Source: Desulfobulbus elongatus DSM 2908 | GTDB taxonomy: Bacteria; Desulfobacterota; Desulfobulbia; Desulfobulbales; Desulfobulbaceae | Reading direction: 5' to 3' | Assembly: GCF_000621145.1 (NCBI RefSeq) | Contig: NZ_JHZB01000022.1 | Location: forward strand, 7,501-66,649 | DNA: 59,149 bases | Part shown: positions 49,265-56,681 of the stretch, one piece after another | Numbering within the stretch: position 1 is the stretch's first letter | Layout of the letters: each line of letters starts with the position of its first letter | Program-made: the position numbers and the translations under genes | The notes under the pieces: model-generated | Told to the model about the DNA's origin: nothing | The model's database searches: none | Seen by the model: the letters and a program-made list of their open reading frames with translations, nothing else

Positions 49265-50688
49265 CCGAAGACTTGAACCCTCTGCTGCAGGCGGGCGAAG
49301 GGTATCACACCGAGTTCAAGCAAAGCCTCGACAAATCGTTTGTCGAAGAAGCTTGCGCCTTTGCCAATTCAGGTGGTGGCAGGATTTTCCTTGGAGTCGC
49401 CGATAACGGCGTTATTCAAGGGGTCGACACCGGCAATGTCATGCGTTCGCGCGTGCAGGACACGCTGAGCCAGATCGAGCCCCGGCTTCACTGTGAAATC
49501 GAAGCGATTGGCGATGTCCTCGTCGTCAATATTCCCGAGGGGACGGAAAAGCCCTATGGCTGTTCCAAGGGGTTCTTCATGCGCATGGGCGCCAATTCGC
49601 AAAAGCTCACCCGCAATCAGATCATTGAATTTTTCCAGAAGGAAGGCCGCATCCGCTTTGATGAACTCCGGCATGCCAAGGCCATATATCCCGACGATTT
49701 TGACTCGGAGGCCTTTACCCGCTTTCTGAAACTGGCAGGCATCAGCCTAAGCATCGACCGAGAGACCCTGCTGCGCAACCTCGATTGCCTGACGGCCGAT
49801 AACCGGTTCACCAATGTGGGCGTCCTTTTTTTTGCCAAAGATATCGATTTTCTGCTCAACCATGCCAGGGTCGTCTGTGTGCTTTATCGGGGCAGTGAGA
49901 AGGTCGACATCCTCGACAAAAAGGACTTTACCGGCAATATCGTGGCCAACATCGATAATGCTCTGCTCTTTGTGAAACGGCATACCAAGGTGCGCCTGAA
50001 GATTGAACATTTACAGCACGAGGAAATCCCCGATTACCCTGAGGTCGCTCTACGGGAAGCCATTGTCAATGCCGTTTGTCACCGTGACTATTTTGACCAG
50101 CGCGCCAATGTGCAGATCGATGTCTTTGCCGACCGGGTAGTGATCTCCAACCCCGGCGGTCTGCCCAGCGGCCTTTCTCCGGAAGAATTCGGGACCAAAA
50201 GCGTGGCCCGGAATCCCCGCATCGCTTCCTTGCTGCACCGTATTGACTATATCGAAAAAGTCGGTACCGGCATCATGCGGATTCGTCAGGCGGTCGCCGA
50301 ACATGGCGGTACCGAACTGGAACTGCGCTACAACGATTTTTTCACCGCTATCTTTCGCTTCAAAACCCAAGATACCGGACAAGTCGCGGGGCACGTCGAG
50401 GCCCCTGATGGGGCCCAGTCGGAGGCCCAGTCAAGGGCCCAGTCAAAGGCCCAGTCGCTGCAGGTGCTCTTGGCATTGGCGCGGGAAGGGGAAGCTTCCG
50501 CTAAGGGGTTGGCGGAGAAGCTGGGGCTGCAGTCCAAGACAGGGGCATTGAAGCGAACGTTGCAGGAATTGCTCGCACAGCAGCAGATTGAATACACTCT
50601 CCCCGGAAAACCCAGCAGCCGCCTGCAGCAATACCGTCTCACCGAGAGCGGACGAGCGCGGTTACACCAGGAGGGTGGCGATGCATAA
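49261..50688 (+). CDS. AlbA_2 (Schlafen-like) domain and GHKL-type ATPase-like protein in the hsd operon
   Basis: 475 residues from an ATG overlapping the hsdM stop. The AlbA_2 domain (about 15-130) has HTEFKQSLDKSFVEEACAFAN and GGRIFLGVADNG. The central part has the ATPase_c_4-like REAIVNAVCHRDYFDQ and VVISNPGGLPSGL, and KVGTGIMRIRQAV. An AQS-repeat linker and a winged helix follow. Such proteins often accompany type I systems between M and S; they may regulate or protect, but the function is not established. Its end overlaps the hsdS start. Confidence 0.8.
   Translation: MTEDLNPLLQAGEGYHTEFKQSLDKSFVEEACAFANSGGGRIFLGVADNGVIQGVDTGNVMRSRVQDTLSQIEPRLHCEIEAIGDVLVVNIPEGTEKPYGCSKGFFMRMGANSQKLTRNQIIEFFQKEGRIRFDELRHAKAIYPDDFDSEAFTRFLKLAGISLSIDRETLLRNLDCLTADNRFTNVGVLFFAKDIDFLLNHARVVCVLYRGSEKVDILDKKDFTGNIVANIDNALLFVKRHTKVRLKIEHLQHEEIPDYPEVALREAIVNAVCHRDYFDQRANVQIDVFADRVVISNPGGLPSGLSPEEFGTKSVARNPRIASLLHRIDYIEKVGTGIMRIRQAVAEHGGTELELRYNDFFTAIFRFKTQDTGQVAGHVEAPDGAQSEAQSRAQSKAQSLQVLLALAREGEASAKGLAEKLGLQSKTGALKRTLQELLAQQQIEYTLPGKPSSRLQQYRLTESGRARLHQEGGDA
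50410..50459 (+). repeat. In-frame 12-bp minisatellite in the AlbA_2-domain gene
   Basis: Four consecutive GCCCAGTC-based units encode AQSE-AQSR-AQSK-AQSL between the ATPase-like part and the winged helix. Twelve bases per unit keeps the frame, so copy number can vary without breaking the protein. Confidence 0.75.
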
Positions 50689-52360
50689 GCAAACCGCCGA
50701 CCTGCTGGAGCAGCACTTCGATACCGCCTTTGCTGCACCCGACGGTATCAAGAAGTTGCGCGAGCTGATTCTGACCCTGGCCATGCAGGGTAAGCTGGTA
50801 AAGCAAGACCCGAACGACCCGCCCGCCAGTGCACTGCTGCAAGAGATCGAAGCCGAAAAAGAGCGCCTGGTGAAATCAGGTAAAATCAAAATACCTAAGC
50901 CGTTGCCGCCGATTAAGCCGGAGGAAATACCCTACGAACTGCCGCGGGGGTGGGAGTGGGTGCGGTTGGGGGAAATAACTGAATACAACGGTCGAAAAAA
51001 TATCTCGGGTGATGAGATAGCGCCTAATACATGGTTGCTTGATCTCGAAGACATTGAAAAGGGAACGTCTCGTATACTGTTCCGAGTAAAGTTTTTAGAG
51101 CGCCAGTCAAAATCTACGAAATCCACCTTTCAGAAAGGTGATGTGCTTTATGGCAAACTACGACCGTATCTCGACAAAGTTGTGGTCGCAGACGTTGATG
51201 GAGTTTGCACGACTGAGATTGTGCCCATCGTGCCGTTCAATGGTATACATTCTGAATTTCTCAGGTGGCTGCTAAAGCGACCGGCATTTTTAGCCTATGT
51301 TAACTCATTAATGTATGGCGTCAAAATGCCAAGACTTGGCACTGATGACGCTGTAACGAGCCTTCATCCACTTCCCCCGCTCCCCGAACAACACCGCATC
51401 GTTTCCCGTATCGACGAGTTGATGGCGCGGTGCGATGCGCTGGAAAAGTTGCGCAAGGAGCGGGAGGAGAAGCGGCTGGCCGTTCACGCCGCCGCTGTCA
51501 AACAACTGCTCGAAGCAAAGGACGGCTCTGCCTGGGGCTTCATTGAACAGCACTTCGGCGAACTCTACGCCGTCAAGGAGAACGTCGCCGAACTGTGCAA
51601 GGCCATCCTCCAACTCGCCGTCATGGGCCGCCTCGTCCCCCAAAGCCCCAACGACCCCCCCGCCAAAGAACTCTTGAAAGAGATCGATGCCGAAAAACAG
51701 CGGCTGGTGAAGGCAGGTAAGATCAAAACACCCAAGCCCCTGCCACCCATCAAGCCGGAGGAAATGCCGTACGAACTGCCGCTGGGGTGGGAGTGGGTAT
51801 ATCTGCAAGATGTTTTTGGATTTGTGACTGACGGTGATCATCAGGCACCACCAAAGTCGGACTGCGGAATCCCGTTTCTTGTAATAGGCAATCTGAATTC
51901 AGGGAAAATTAGTTTTGATGGTTGTCGATACGTACCACAAGATTATTACGAAGCACTTGATTGGGGTAGAAAACCAGCAAAAAATGACATTCTGTACACA
52001 GTTACGGGTTCTTATGGAATTCCCATTCAGATTATAGGGGAAGAGCGGTTCTGTGTTCAACGGCACGTGGCTATTTTAAAATCGCTGAAACACACTCCAT
52101 TTCAATATATTTGCTATCTTCTCAGGTCCGCATATGCACTCAATTATGCAACGACCATAGCGACAGGAATCGCCCAGAAAACCGTCCCATTGATGGGGCT
52201 CAGACGTATGCTTATTGCTCTACCCCCACTCCCCGAACAACACCGCATCGTCGCCCGCATCGACCAATTGATGGCCCTGTGCGACACGCTCGACCAGCAG
52301 ATCGACGCCGCCACCAGCAAACAGACCGAGCTGCTGGATGCCATAATGGCTCAGGTATAG
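50681..52360 (+). CDS. hsdS: Type I restriction-modification specificity subunit
   Basis: 559 residues from ATG 50681 (ribosome-binding site AGGAGGG), overlapping the previous stop. Two tandem halves each start with a conserved entry (PIKPEEIPYELPRGWEWVRL and PIKPEEMPYELPLGWEWVYL), then a variable target-recognition domain, then a coiled-coil spacer (PPLPEQHRIVSRIDELMARC and PPLPEQHRIVARIDQLMALC). The variable halves differ, so the enzyme should recognise a bipartite asymmetric site. The duplicated spacers are similar enough at DNA level to recombine. Confidence 0.94.
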   Translation: MHKQTADLLEQHFDTAFAAPDGIKKLRELILTLAMQGKLVKQDPNDPPASALLQEIEAEKERLVKSGKIKIPKPLPPIKPEEIPYELPRGWEWVRLGEITEYNGRKNISGDEIAPNTWLLDLEDIEKGTSRILFRVKFLERQSKSTKSTFQKGDVLYGKLRPYLDKVVVADVDGVCTTEIVPIVPFNGIHSEFLRWLLKRPAFLAYVNSLMYGVKMPRLGTDDAVTSLHPLPPLPEQHRIVSRIDELMARCDALEKLRKEREEKRLAVHAAAVKQLLEAKDGSAWGFIEQHFGELYAVKENVAELCKAILQLAVMGRLVPQSPNDPPAKELLKEIDAEKQRLVKAGKIKTPKPLPPIKPEEMPYELPLGWEWVYLQDVFGFVTDGDHQAPPKSDCGIPFLVIGNLNSGKISFDGCRYVPQDYYEALDWGRKPAKNDILYTVTGSYGIPIQIIGEERFCVQRHVAILKSLKHTPFQYICYLLRSAYALNYATTIATGIAQKTVPLMGLRRMLIALPPLPEQHRIVARIDQLMALCDTLDQQIDAATSKQTELLDAIMAQV

Positions 52361-52369
52361 GGGAATACC

Positions 52370-54235
52370 ATGCGCCTGATATCGCTCTATATCGGCCAGT
52401 ACAAGAACCTTCGGGATTTTTCCCTGAGCTTCGACGGCGGCAGCTTTATCGATGTCTTTGTCGGCAAGAACGGCACCGGCAAGTCCAATCTGTTCGAGGC
52501 GCTCATCGAGATCTTCCGCCATCTCGTCGAGTTCGATCGTGACAAGGCCGCCTGCGATTTCAATTACCGCATCGGCTTCGAGATCAACGGCAAGGCCACT
52601 GAGATCGGCTGGAACTCAGGAACGCTGATCATAGACGGCAAAGAGAGAAAAACCATCGGTAAGACGCCGCTGCCGGATAATGTGCTGATCTACTACTCCG
52701 GCCACAATGACACCGTGGCAAAGCTGGTCGAGCAGTATGAAGATGCCTTCCGCAGACGCATCAAACGTGCCGATTTTGACGAGGCCCGCTATTTCATCGG
52801 CATCGGTCCGGACTACAAAGAGCTGCTGATGGCCGTGCTGCTGATGCAGCCCGACACCTGCAAGGCGCGGCAGTTCATCTGCCAGAAGCTCGGCATTGAA
52901 ACCGTGGCCTCAGAAGCGAAGGTGGTGCTGGAACGCCCCGCCTACGCCGCCGCTTCCCGTTTTGACATCGAATTCAATGATGAAACCGACCGCTACTGGC
53001 AGCCGGAGGGAATCACCAAAACCTTTCTCGACCGGCTCCATGGCTGCATCAACACCGCCACCGGCGGCCCGGTGCGTTCCGAAGGTTATTTTGCTTCTGA
53101 TGACCGCTATATCCTCTATTTCGATCTCGCCAAAATCCGGCAGGAATTTTCCGACCTCAGCCCCCAGGAATTGTTTCGCCAGTTCGACAACCTAAAGACG
53201 CTGGGGATGCTGGCCGAAATCACCATCCCCTTGCAACTGACCGGCGGCGTGGATGCCACCATCGCCCACTTCAGTGACGGCCAATTCCAGTCGGTGTACA
53301 TCTACTCCATCGTCGAGCTGTTCAAGGATCGTAACTGCATCACCTTGCTCGACGAGCCCGATTCCTTTCTCCACCCGGAATGGCAATTCGACTTTCTCAA
53401 ACAGGTCTTCGAGATCACCGATACCACCGCCAAAAACAACCATGTACTGATGAGTAGCCATAGCGCATCGACAATCACAAATGCCAATGAGAGCGTCATC
53501 AACCTGTTTGAGTTTGACGGTTCGAATGTCGTTTCAAAGAAGGTCAGGAAAGCCGACGTTATTAAATCGCTCTCTGCGGGGTTGATTTCGTTTTCAGAGA
53601 GTGAAGCTCGTTTAAACATTCATCATGTTCTCAAGAATACTACCGGGGCCGTCCTGTTTACCGAAGGAATCACCGATGAAATGATTCTTGAAACTGCGTG
53701 GTCAAAGCTGTACCCGACTGAAGAGCGCAATTTTGAAATTCAGAATGCGTTTAGTTGCGGCTTCCTTCGCAACCTGATTAAAGACAATGCGCTTTACCAA
53801 AATCATCCAGGTAGAACCTTTTTCTCTGTTTTTGATTTTGATGAGGCATACAACGACTGGAACCAGCTCGGCCAAAATGTGCACACCGATCCATGCCAGT
53901 GTTTGGTGAAAAAGCACAATGCTCATGAAAGTTACGCGATGCTTTTACCCGTGCCCATCAACGGGGAAATTCGCAATCAGGTTATCAACCCACATAACGG
54001 CGGCAATTACGGAAGCAGGTCGCTACTGACCATCGAGTTGTTGTTTCATGGCGTACCAGGTTTAGAGCAATACTTTGTTGTTGATACCGATCGCACAGAT
54101 GGCTTTATAAAATTTGTCAGCGATGGTCAGAAAGTAACCTTTGCTCAAGATGTTGTGCCAACAATCCACGCTGATTCTTTCGAAGTTTTTCGCCCCATGT
54201 TCGAATTCATCAAGTCGAAATGTCCCTGCGAATAG
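52370..54235 (+). CDS. AAA ATPase with C-terminal TOPRIM-like domain (OLD/RloA-like)
   Basis: 621 residues. ABC-type ATPase: Walker A VGKNGTGKSNL (about 32-42), signature HFSDGQFQ, Walker B ITLLDEPDSFLHPEWQ, switch SSHSASTI. The C-terminal third has AVLFTEGITDEMIL (TOPRIM Glu) and VFDFDEAYNDWN (Asp-x-Asp), as in OLD nucleases. It follows hsdS by 9 bp with AGGGGAATACC before the ATG. RloA-type ATPases are known inside type I loci. It probably acts as an additional defence nuclease, though this is inferred. Confidence 0.82.
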   Translation: MRLISLYIGQYKNLRDFSLSFDGGSFIDVFVGKNGTGKSNLFEALIEIFRHLVEFDRDKAACDFNYRIGFEINGKATEIGWNSGTLIIDGKERKTIGKTPLPDNVLIYYSGHNDTVAKLVEQYEDAFRRRIKRADFDEARYFIGIGPDYKELLMAVLLMQPDTCKARQFICQKLGIETVASEAKVVLERPAYAAASRFDIEFNDETDRYWQPEGITKTFLDRLHGCINTATGGPVRSEGYFASDDRYILYFDLAKIRQEFSDLSPQELFRQFDNLKTLGMLAEITIPLQLTGGVDATIAHFSDGQFQSVYIYSIVELFKDRNCITLLDEPDSFLHPEWQFDFLKQVFEITDTTAKNNHVLMSSHSASTITNANESVINLFEFDGSNVVSKKVRKADVIKSLSAGLISFSESEARLNIHHVLKNTTGAVLFTEGITDEMILETAWSKLYPTEERNFEIQNAFSCGFLRNLIKDNALYQNHPGRTFFSVFDFDEAYNDWNQLGQNVHTDPCQCLVKKHNAHESYAMLLPVPINGEIRNQVINPHNGGNYGSRSLLTIELLFHGVPGLEQYFVVDTDRTDGFIKFVSDGQKVTFAQDVVPTIHADSFEVFRPMFEFIKSKCPCE

Positions 54236-54301
54236 GCGGAGCTGCCTCTCCCTGAATAAGAAATTTGCAGCGTTGTGGAATGATTTTTCTAAACACAGTA
54301 A

Positions 54302-54331
54302 CCGGCTAAAAATGTTAAAATTTTTAACCGG
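54302..54331. terminator. Hairpin between the hsd locus and the mobilisation module
   Basis: CCGGCTAAAAA and TTTTTAACCGG pair with one mismatch around a short loop. It lies between convergent modules and could end transcription from both sides, though the stem is AT-rich. Confidence 0.5.
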
Positions 54332-54353
54332 CCTGTCTATTCCTCGTCTGAGA

Positions 54354-54854
54354 TCAAGTCAAAGGAGAGGTGAATACCGGATCACCCAAGGCCTTCATAC
54401 ACTCGATCAATTTTTCATCAATCTGTTCCATGACATCCCATTCAATCCGACCATTTCCAGATGCCGAGCGCATTGCAGTGCTCAATTCAGCCAAAAATGT
54501 TGTACGCTTGGGGTAAAGTTCACAATTTTTTAATCCCAATTTCAAACCGAGATTAAACCGTTCCCATGAGTCGTCCTTTTTGTCCTCATTCTGCATAATG
54601 TTCTCCTTTCGAGTTTTATCGTGACAAGTCTGTTGATTTTGATTCTCGCGTTTTGCTGGGATGTTGGCGTTCAATCGTTGCAAGGTGTTGTCCAACTCGT
54701 TGCAAAGCTGCGCCAATAAGGGCGCATGCTGCTCTAAGTCTGCTATGCGATTTTCCAGGGCCAATATCACGGATGTTGTCGCATCCAGCTTGTCTATCAG
54801 GCCTATTTCCAGTTTTTCCAGACTGACGATGAGATGGTGTTCGAGTTCTGTCAT
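54354..54854 (-). CDS. mobD: MobD/MbeD-like mobilisation protein, extended C-terminus
   Basis: 166 residues from MTELEHHLIVSLEKLEIGL, 3 bp after the mobB stop. The N-terminal part, a coiled coil (LALENRIADLEQHAPLLAQLC), overlaps the 3' end of mobA in another frame, the ColE1 mbeD arrangement. The C-terminal 80 residues (MQNEDKKDDSWERFN...) look like a separate acidic/helical unit. A strong ribosome-binding site (AAAGGAG) before an internal in-frame ATG at 54596 suggests this part is also made alone. Confidence 0.65.
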   Translation of the reverse strand: MTELEHHLIVSLEKLEIGLIDKLDATTSVILALENRIADLEQHAPLLAQLCNELDNTLQRLNANIPAKRENQNQQTCHDKTRKENIMQNEDKKDDSWERFNLGLKLGLKNCELYPKRTTFLAELSTAMRSASGNGRIEWDVMEQIDEKLIECMKALGDPVFTSPLT

Positions 54855-56133
54855 GGCTCACTCCACTTTCCAGGCTTGTTGATTGCCCACAACCCAGCCT
54901 GGAGTTAAGGTTTTTGAGGTGTTGAGTACCAAGAATTTGCCCTGTTGGTTTTCCATGAAGGAGATGCCCCAGGTCTTTCGTTGAAGCATGACGAGGCTTT
55001 GTTCTGCTCTCGTTTTGTCTTCGTTGAGTGCTGTGAGCTCTGATTGCAGGTTGAGCAAGTGGTTGCTGAGCAATAGGGATATCCCCATTGTTCCCAGAAC
55101 CAATCCAGCCACGATCCCGATCCCGATCAGAAAGTTGCGATACCATGCTTTTGCGAGGCTTTTGTCCAAGACCAGCAATTTGTGTTCGATCTCGTTGAGG
55201 ATCTCGCCGCATTTTACTGAGATCTCTTGGCTTTTCAGTTGCATATCGTGTTCGATTGTATGCAGAGCGTTTTGTGATAATGCGTTCAAGTTCTTGCTCA
55301 AGGTCTCTAATTCGAGCTGTGATTGACGTTCCAGTTCTTTCCTGTCCTGTTCCATTTTGGATTGCAGCCGTTTGTTCAATGCTCCAAGATTCGTCATAAA
55401 CACCTCCTTTTAAACGATATTTCTTGCCGTTTTCCGGTAAGATAAACGTGATGTAATTTTTGCCGGATCGATTGATTTCCAATCCTATCTCTTGTAAGGA
55501 TTGCAGCACATCAACACGGTTTTGAATGAAGCCTTGGGCAATTCGTTCCTCTACATAGGCATGAACCGCTTCTCTGGGATCTTCCTTTTCGGGCAGCCCA
55601 ACGCGTTTGCGCCGGGCATTGATCAAACCTGTATTTCCAGGTTGCCGTGTCCGGGCTCGAGCGGGATCATCTGGCCGAGCCCATTGTTCACGTTCATTGA
55701 AGAGATCGCGTAAAACGTCAAACTCCTTCTGCCAGCCGGGGGGAAGGGCGTTGAACGCCTTGCCGGTATTCAATTCCATGCGCGGGATCACAAAGTGCAA
55801 TTCGTGGTGGTTGGCATGTTCATGGCGAACCCAGAGGATGTTGTAAGCGTCGGCCTCCAACCCGGCGAACGCTACTTGTTCAAAAGCGTCCATCACATCC
55901 TGTTCTTGCCTGAGACTCACCTCGTCATCGGGATGCCATGACAAAACCCCAGCGCTGAACTTCCAGGCTCGTCCTTGTTTCCCCACATCATCGATCAGAT
56001 TTTTTGTAATTTCCGGATCACCTCGTAAAACCGTGGGAGGCAGTTCATCTCTGCCTTGATAATGATCAGAAGTGACATAATTGACTGGCCCATGCCCACC
56101 ACCTTTACCGTGAGGAAATGCTTTGATTATCAC
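54616..56133 (-). CDS. mobA: MobA/MbeA-like relaxase (ColE1 type, MOBP)
   Basis: 505 residues from GTG 56133 with GAGAGGAATC upstream. It starts MIIKAFPHGKGGGHGPVNYV, parallel to ColE1 MbeA. The catalytic region reads ILWVRHEHANHHELHFVIP: where MbeA has the His-Glu-Asn signature, this protein has His-Glu-His. The C-terminal half is basic and disordered. It would nick oriT and pilot the strand. The gene contains mobB entirely, and part of mobD, in another frame. Confidence 0.85.
   Translation of the reverse strand: MIIKAFPHGKGGGHGPVNYVTSDHYQGRDELPPTVLRGDPEITKNLIDDVGKQGRAWKFSAGVLSWHPDDEVSLRQEQDVMDAFEQVAFAGLEADAYNILWVRHEHANHHELHFVIPRMELNTGKAFNALPPGWQKEFDVLRDLFNEREQWARPDDPARARTRQPGNTGLINARRKRVGLPEKEDPREAVHAYVEERIAQGFIQNRVDVLQSLQEIGLEINRSGKNYITFILPENGKKYRLKGGVYDESWSIEQTAAIQNGTGQERTGTSITARIRDLEQELERIITKRSAYNRTRYATEKPRDLSKMRRDPQRDRTQIAGLGQKPRKSMVSQLSDRDRDRGWIGSGNNGDIPIAQQPLAQPAIRAHSTQRRQNESRTKPRHASTKDLGHLLHGKPTGQILGTQHLKNLNSRLGCGQSTSLESGVSHDRTRTPSHRQSGKTGNRPDRQAGCDNIRDIGPGKSHSRLRAACALIGAALQRVGQHLATIERQHPSKTRESKSTDLSR
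54858..55397 (-). CDS. mobB: MobB/MbeB-like mobilisation protein, nested within mobA
   Basis: 179 residues from ATG 55397 with AAAGGAGGTG upstream. MTNLGALNKRLQSKMEQDRKELE is the MbeB N-terminal helix type. A long coiled coil and one membrane segment (NFLIGIGIVAGLVLGTMGISLLL) follow. In ColE1, MbeB helps the relaxase at oriT and at the membrane. Encoded wholly inside mobA in a different frame. Confidence 0.78.
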   Translation of the reverse strand: MTNLGALNKRLQSKMEQDRKELERQSQLELETLSKNLNALSQNALHTIEHDMQLKSQEISVKCGEILNEIEHKLLVLDKSLAKAWYRNFLIGIGIVAGLVLGTMGISLLLSNHLLNLQSELTALNEDKTRAEQSLVMLQRKTWGISFMENQQGKFLVLNTSKTLTPGWVVGNQQAWKVE

Positions 56134-56446
56134 GATGATTCCTCTCCGTTTCGGCAGTGTAGGCCACCACCTCGCGCCGCAATGATTCGAGCTCAGCGAT
56201 AACCCTTATGGCATCCAATTCATGTTTATAAACGTTGGCCCAGCGAGCAATTTGATTCAAGTTGTTCCCGAATTTGGCAAGCTGCCTAATTCGTTCTCGT
56301 TCCACCTCCTTGGGCCTGATGCGGAATTGGCCGAGCCGTTTACGGATAAGTTCGGAAAGTGAAATTCCTGCATCTAAAGCCAAGGTTTCAAATTGATTTT
56401 TTTCATCCGGTGTGACCCGGATTTTAATAAAGAGTTGTCGAGGCAT
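56105..56446 (-). CDS. mobC: MobC/MbeC-like relaxosome accessory protein
   Basis: 113 residues from MPRQLFIKIRVTPDEKN. A ribbon-helix-helix-like N-terminus (ISLSELIRKRLGQFRIRP) and the MobC signature QLAKFGNNLNQIARWANVYK. It binds oriT DNA and helps melt it for the relaxase. It overlaps the mobA start by 29 bp and lies about 35 bp from the oriT-like hairpins. Confidence 0.85.
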   Translation of the reverse strand: MPRQLFIKIRVTPDEKNQFETLALDAGISLSELIRKRLGQFRIRPKEVERERIRQLAKFGNNLNQIARWANVYKHELDAIRVIAELESLRREVVAYTAETERNHRDNQSISSR

Positions 56447-56479
56447 TTTTTCTTTATTTGGAGTTTTGCAGGGTTCGAA

Positions 56480-56560
56480 GGGGTGCAACCCCTCGCCAGC
56501 CCCGTCGACCCTGTGGGTACAACGGGTAGGCTGGCCTTATGAGCATAACGAGGGGTAAAA
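56480..56560 (-). other. oriT-like region with nested inverted repeats
   Basis: ACCCCTCG (56488-56495) pairs with CGAGGGGT (56549-56556). Inside lie CCAGCC/GGCTGG (56496-56501, 56529-56534), then CCCGT/ACGGG and ACCC/GGGT. GGCTGG-CCTTAT at 56529-56540 resembles the ColE1 nick CTGG-CTTA with one extra C. The position just upstream of mobC is the standard oriT location. Confidence 0.65.
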
Positions 56561-56580
56561 CGTTAACTCAGAGCTAGTGC

Positions 56581-56658
56581 GCAATATTCGCAATATTCGC
56601 AAAAAAAAGGTGCGGTGTGCTTATTGGCTAATGTTTTTGCGAATTATGCGAATATTGC
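56581..56658. repeat. 25-bp AT-rich inverted repeat built from CGCAATATT-like units
   Basis: The arms 56581-56605 and 56634-56658 match at 23 of 25 positions and are separated by 28 bp. Within each arm the CGCAATATT/TTCGCA unit recurs. It lies between oriT and the end of the DUF3987 gene. It could be a protein-binding iteron cluster, a terminator-like hairpin or an origin part. Confidence 0.55.
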
Positions 56659-56681
56659 GAGTGAGGCTCTCTTGGAGTGTT

